Of a stretch of DNA of 6,728 bases, positions 6,249 to 6,728 are shown one piece after another. Each line of letters starts with the position of its first letter. Within the stretch, counting starts at the first letter, position 1. Source of the DNA: Deltaproteobacteria bacterium (GTDB lineage: Bacteria; Desulfobacterota; DAOWOC01); assembly GCA_030642225.1 (NCBI GenBank), contig DAOWOC010000057.1:1-6728 (forward strand), read 5' to 3'. Made by a program: the position numbers and the translations under genes. Below the pieces are notes generated by a model that saw only the letters and a program-made list of their open reading frames with translations, made no database searches and had not been told where the DNA came from.

Positions 6249-6728
6249 TTATAACCTCCGGGTTATTTTTATCTTTTTTTTACTGATAAAAAAACCAATT
6301 GCAATAATTACAATAAATATACATAAAATCCAAAAGGTTGAAACATTTGAATCAATTCCCGGGTTATCATAAGCAGCCATGCGGTATATTTTATCTATAT
6401 CCGCAAATTGTGGCATAATAATTACGCTTAAGATAAAATAGGCGGAGATAAAGAGCATTGAGCCTCCAAGTAGTGATTCAGGGGTTGAATCTATTACGGT
6501 ATTAAAGAGATAAAGAACCGTTGCGCTTAAAAAACTTAAAAGCATAAAACCGGCATATGCCCCAAAAATAGAGATACGACCGGAATCAGGGAAAAATGCA
6601 AAAAGGAATGCAATTGTAAAGAATATCACGGTTAAACAGACAGGGCATGGAATGATTAAGGCAAGCCATCCAAGACTTTTTTTCTTATTCCACCCGGCCT
6701 GCTTTAAAAGAAATATCCCCCAGACACC
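6249..6728 (-). CDS. DUF2162-type polytopic membrane protein, putative transporter (5' end beyond right edge)
   Basis: The frame is open to the right edge, giving 159 residues of an integral membrane protein that matches my recollection of the DUF2162 putative transporter family. Counting from the edge, helices are at about 20-46, 52-76, 86-107 and 131-149, and the protein ends in a basic tail (KKKIKITRRL). A Cys pair, PCPVC (Cys28 and Cys31), lies in the first visible helix, and LLGGSMLFISAYFILS (86-101) is the most characteristic stretch. A GTG at 6629 could be read as a start, but it falls inside this first helix and after the Cys motif, so the true start must be upstream of the window. 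It stands one base before the TTG of the channel gene, whose GGAGG ribosome site lies in its last codons. The substrate is unknown; context points to metal ion or tetrapyrrole movement with the chelatase module. Confidence 0.78.
   Translation of the reverse strand, partial: GVWGIFLLKQAGWNKKKSLGWLALIIPCPVCLTVIFFTIAFLFAFFPDSGRISIFGAYAGFMLLSFLSATVLYLFNTVIDSTPESLLGGSMLFISAYFILSVIIMPQFADIDKIYRMAAYDNPGIDSNVSTFWILCIFIVIIAIGFFISKKKIKITRRL
6255..6259 (-). promoter_or_regulatory. Strong ribosome binding site supporting a TTG start
   Basis: Minus-strand GGAGG at 6259-6255, formed within the final CGG AGG TTA TAA codons of the DUF2162 gene, lies seven bases before TTG 6247. The ideal spacing makes this TTG the best start for the proton-channel gene, whose first membrane helix begins about 15 residues later. 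Confidence 0.75.

Noticed and set aside
6249..6629. DUF2162 gene taken as a complete 126-residue protein starting with GTG 6629
   Set aside because: The frame stays open to the window edge, with a membrane helix start and a PCPVC motif upstream of that codon, so the gene is truncated by the window, not short.

Overview
The window is one continuous polycistronic stretch in which every supported gene lies on the minus strand, so transcription runs from high to low coordinates. Reading in that direction there are: a polytopic membrane protein of the DUF2162 type (5' end outside the window), a MotA/TolQ/ExbB-type proton-channel protein, a small DUF2149 protein, a very large CobN-family chelatase, the cobaltochelatase CbiK, and the N-terminal 190 codons of a cobyrinate a,c-diamide synthase (CbiA type) that runs off the left edge. 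The largest gap between genes is 14 bases. No tRNA, rRNA, CRISPR array, insertion sequence, transcription terminator or promoter was seen.

The DNA is AT-rich (roughly 40% GC by eye). The tetrapyrrole enzymes are of the early-cobalt-insertion (anaerobic) B12 type. This suggests an anaerobic, probably diderm bacterium, for example a Desulfobacterota/sulfate-reducer-like lineage. That assignment is inference; no taxonomic marker gene is present.

The interesting part is 1371-6728. The CobN-family protein has a clear N-terminal signal peptide and a single C-terminal transmembrane anchor with a basic tail, so its whole catalytic body should lie outside the cytoplasm. It is encoded with an ExbB-type channel, a DUF2149 protein that looks like an ExbD analogue, and a multi-TM DUF2162 protein. 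No ChlI/ChlD or CobS/CobT ATPase partner is visible. This layout recalls the Bacteroidetes hmu haem-utilisation locus, where HmuS is a CobN-type protein with a reported or proposed haem-dechelating role. The best reading is a proton-motive-force-driven, extracytoplasmic metal-tetrapyrrole machine that removes or exchanges metal in haem or a corrinoid, not a conventional late cobalt-insertion enzyme.

Downstream in the same operon sit CbiK, a cytoplasmic chelatase that inserts metal into sirohydrochlorin, and a CbiA-type amidase. The operon may therefore join external tetrapyrrole or metal processing to internal corrinoid (or modified sirohaem) synthesis. Two details deserve attention: the cbiA reading frame has ATC where its ATG should be, and the chelatase gene contains a dnaX-like slippery sequence just before its membrane anchor.
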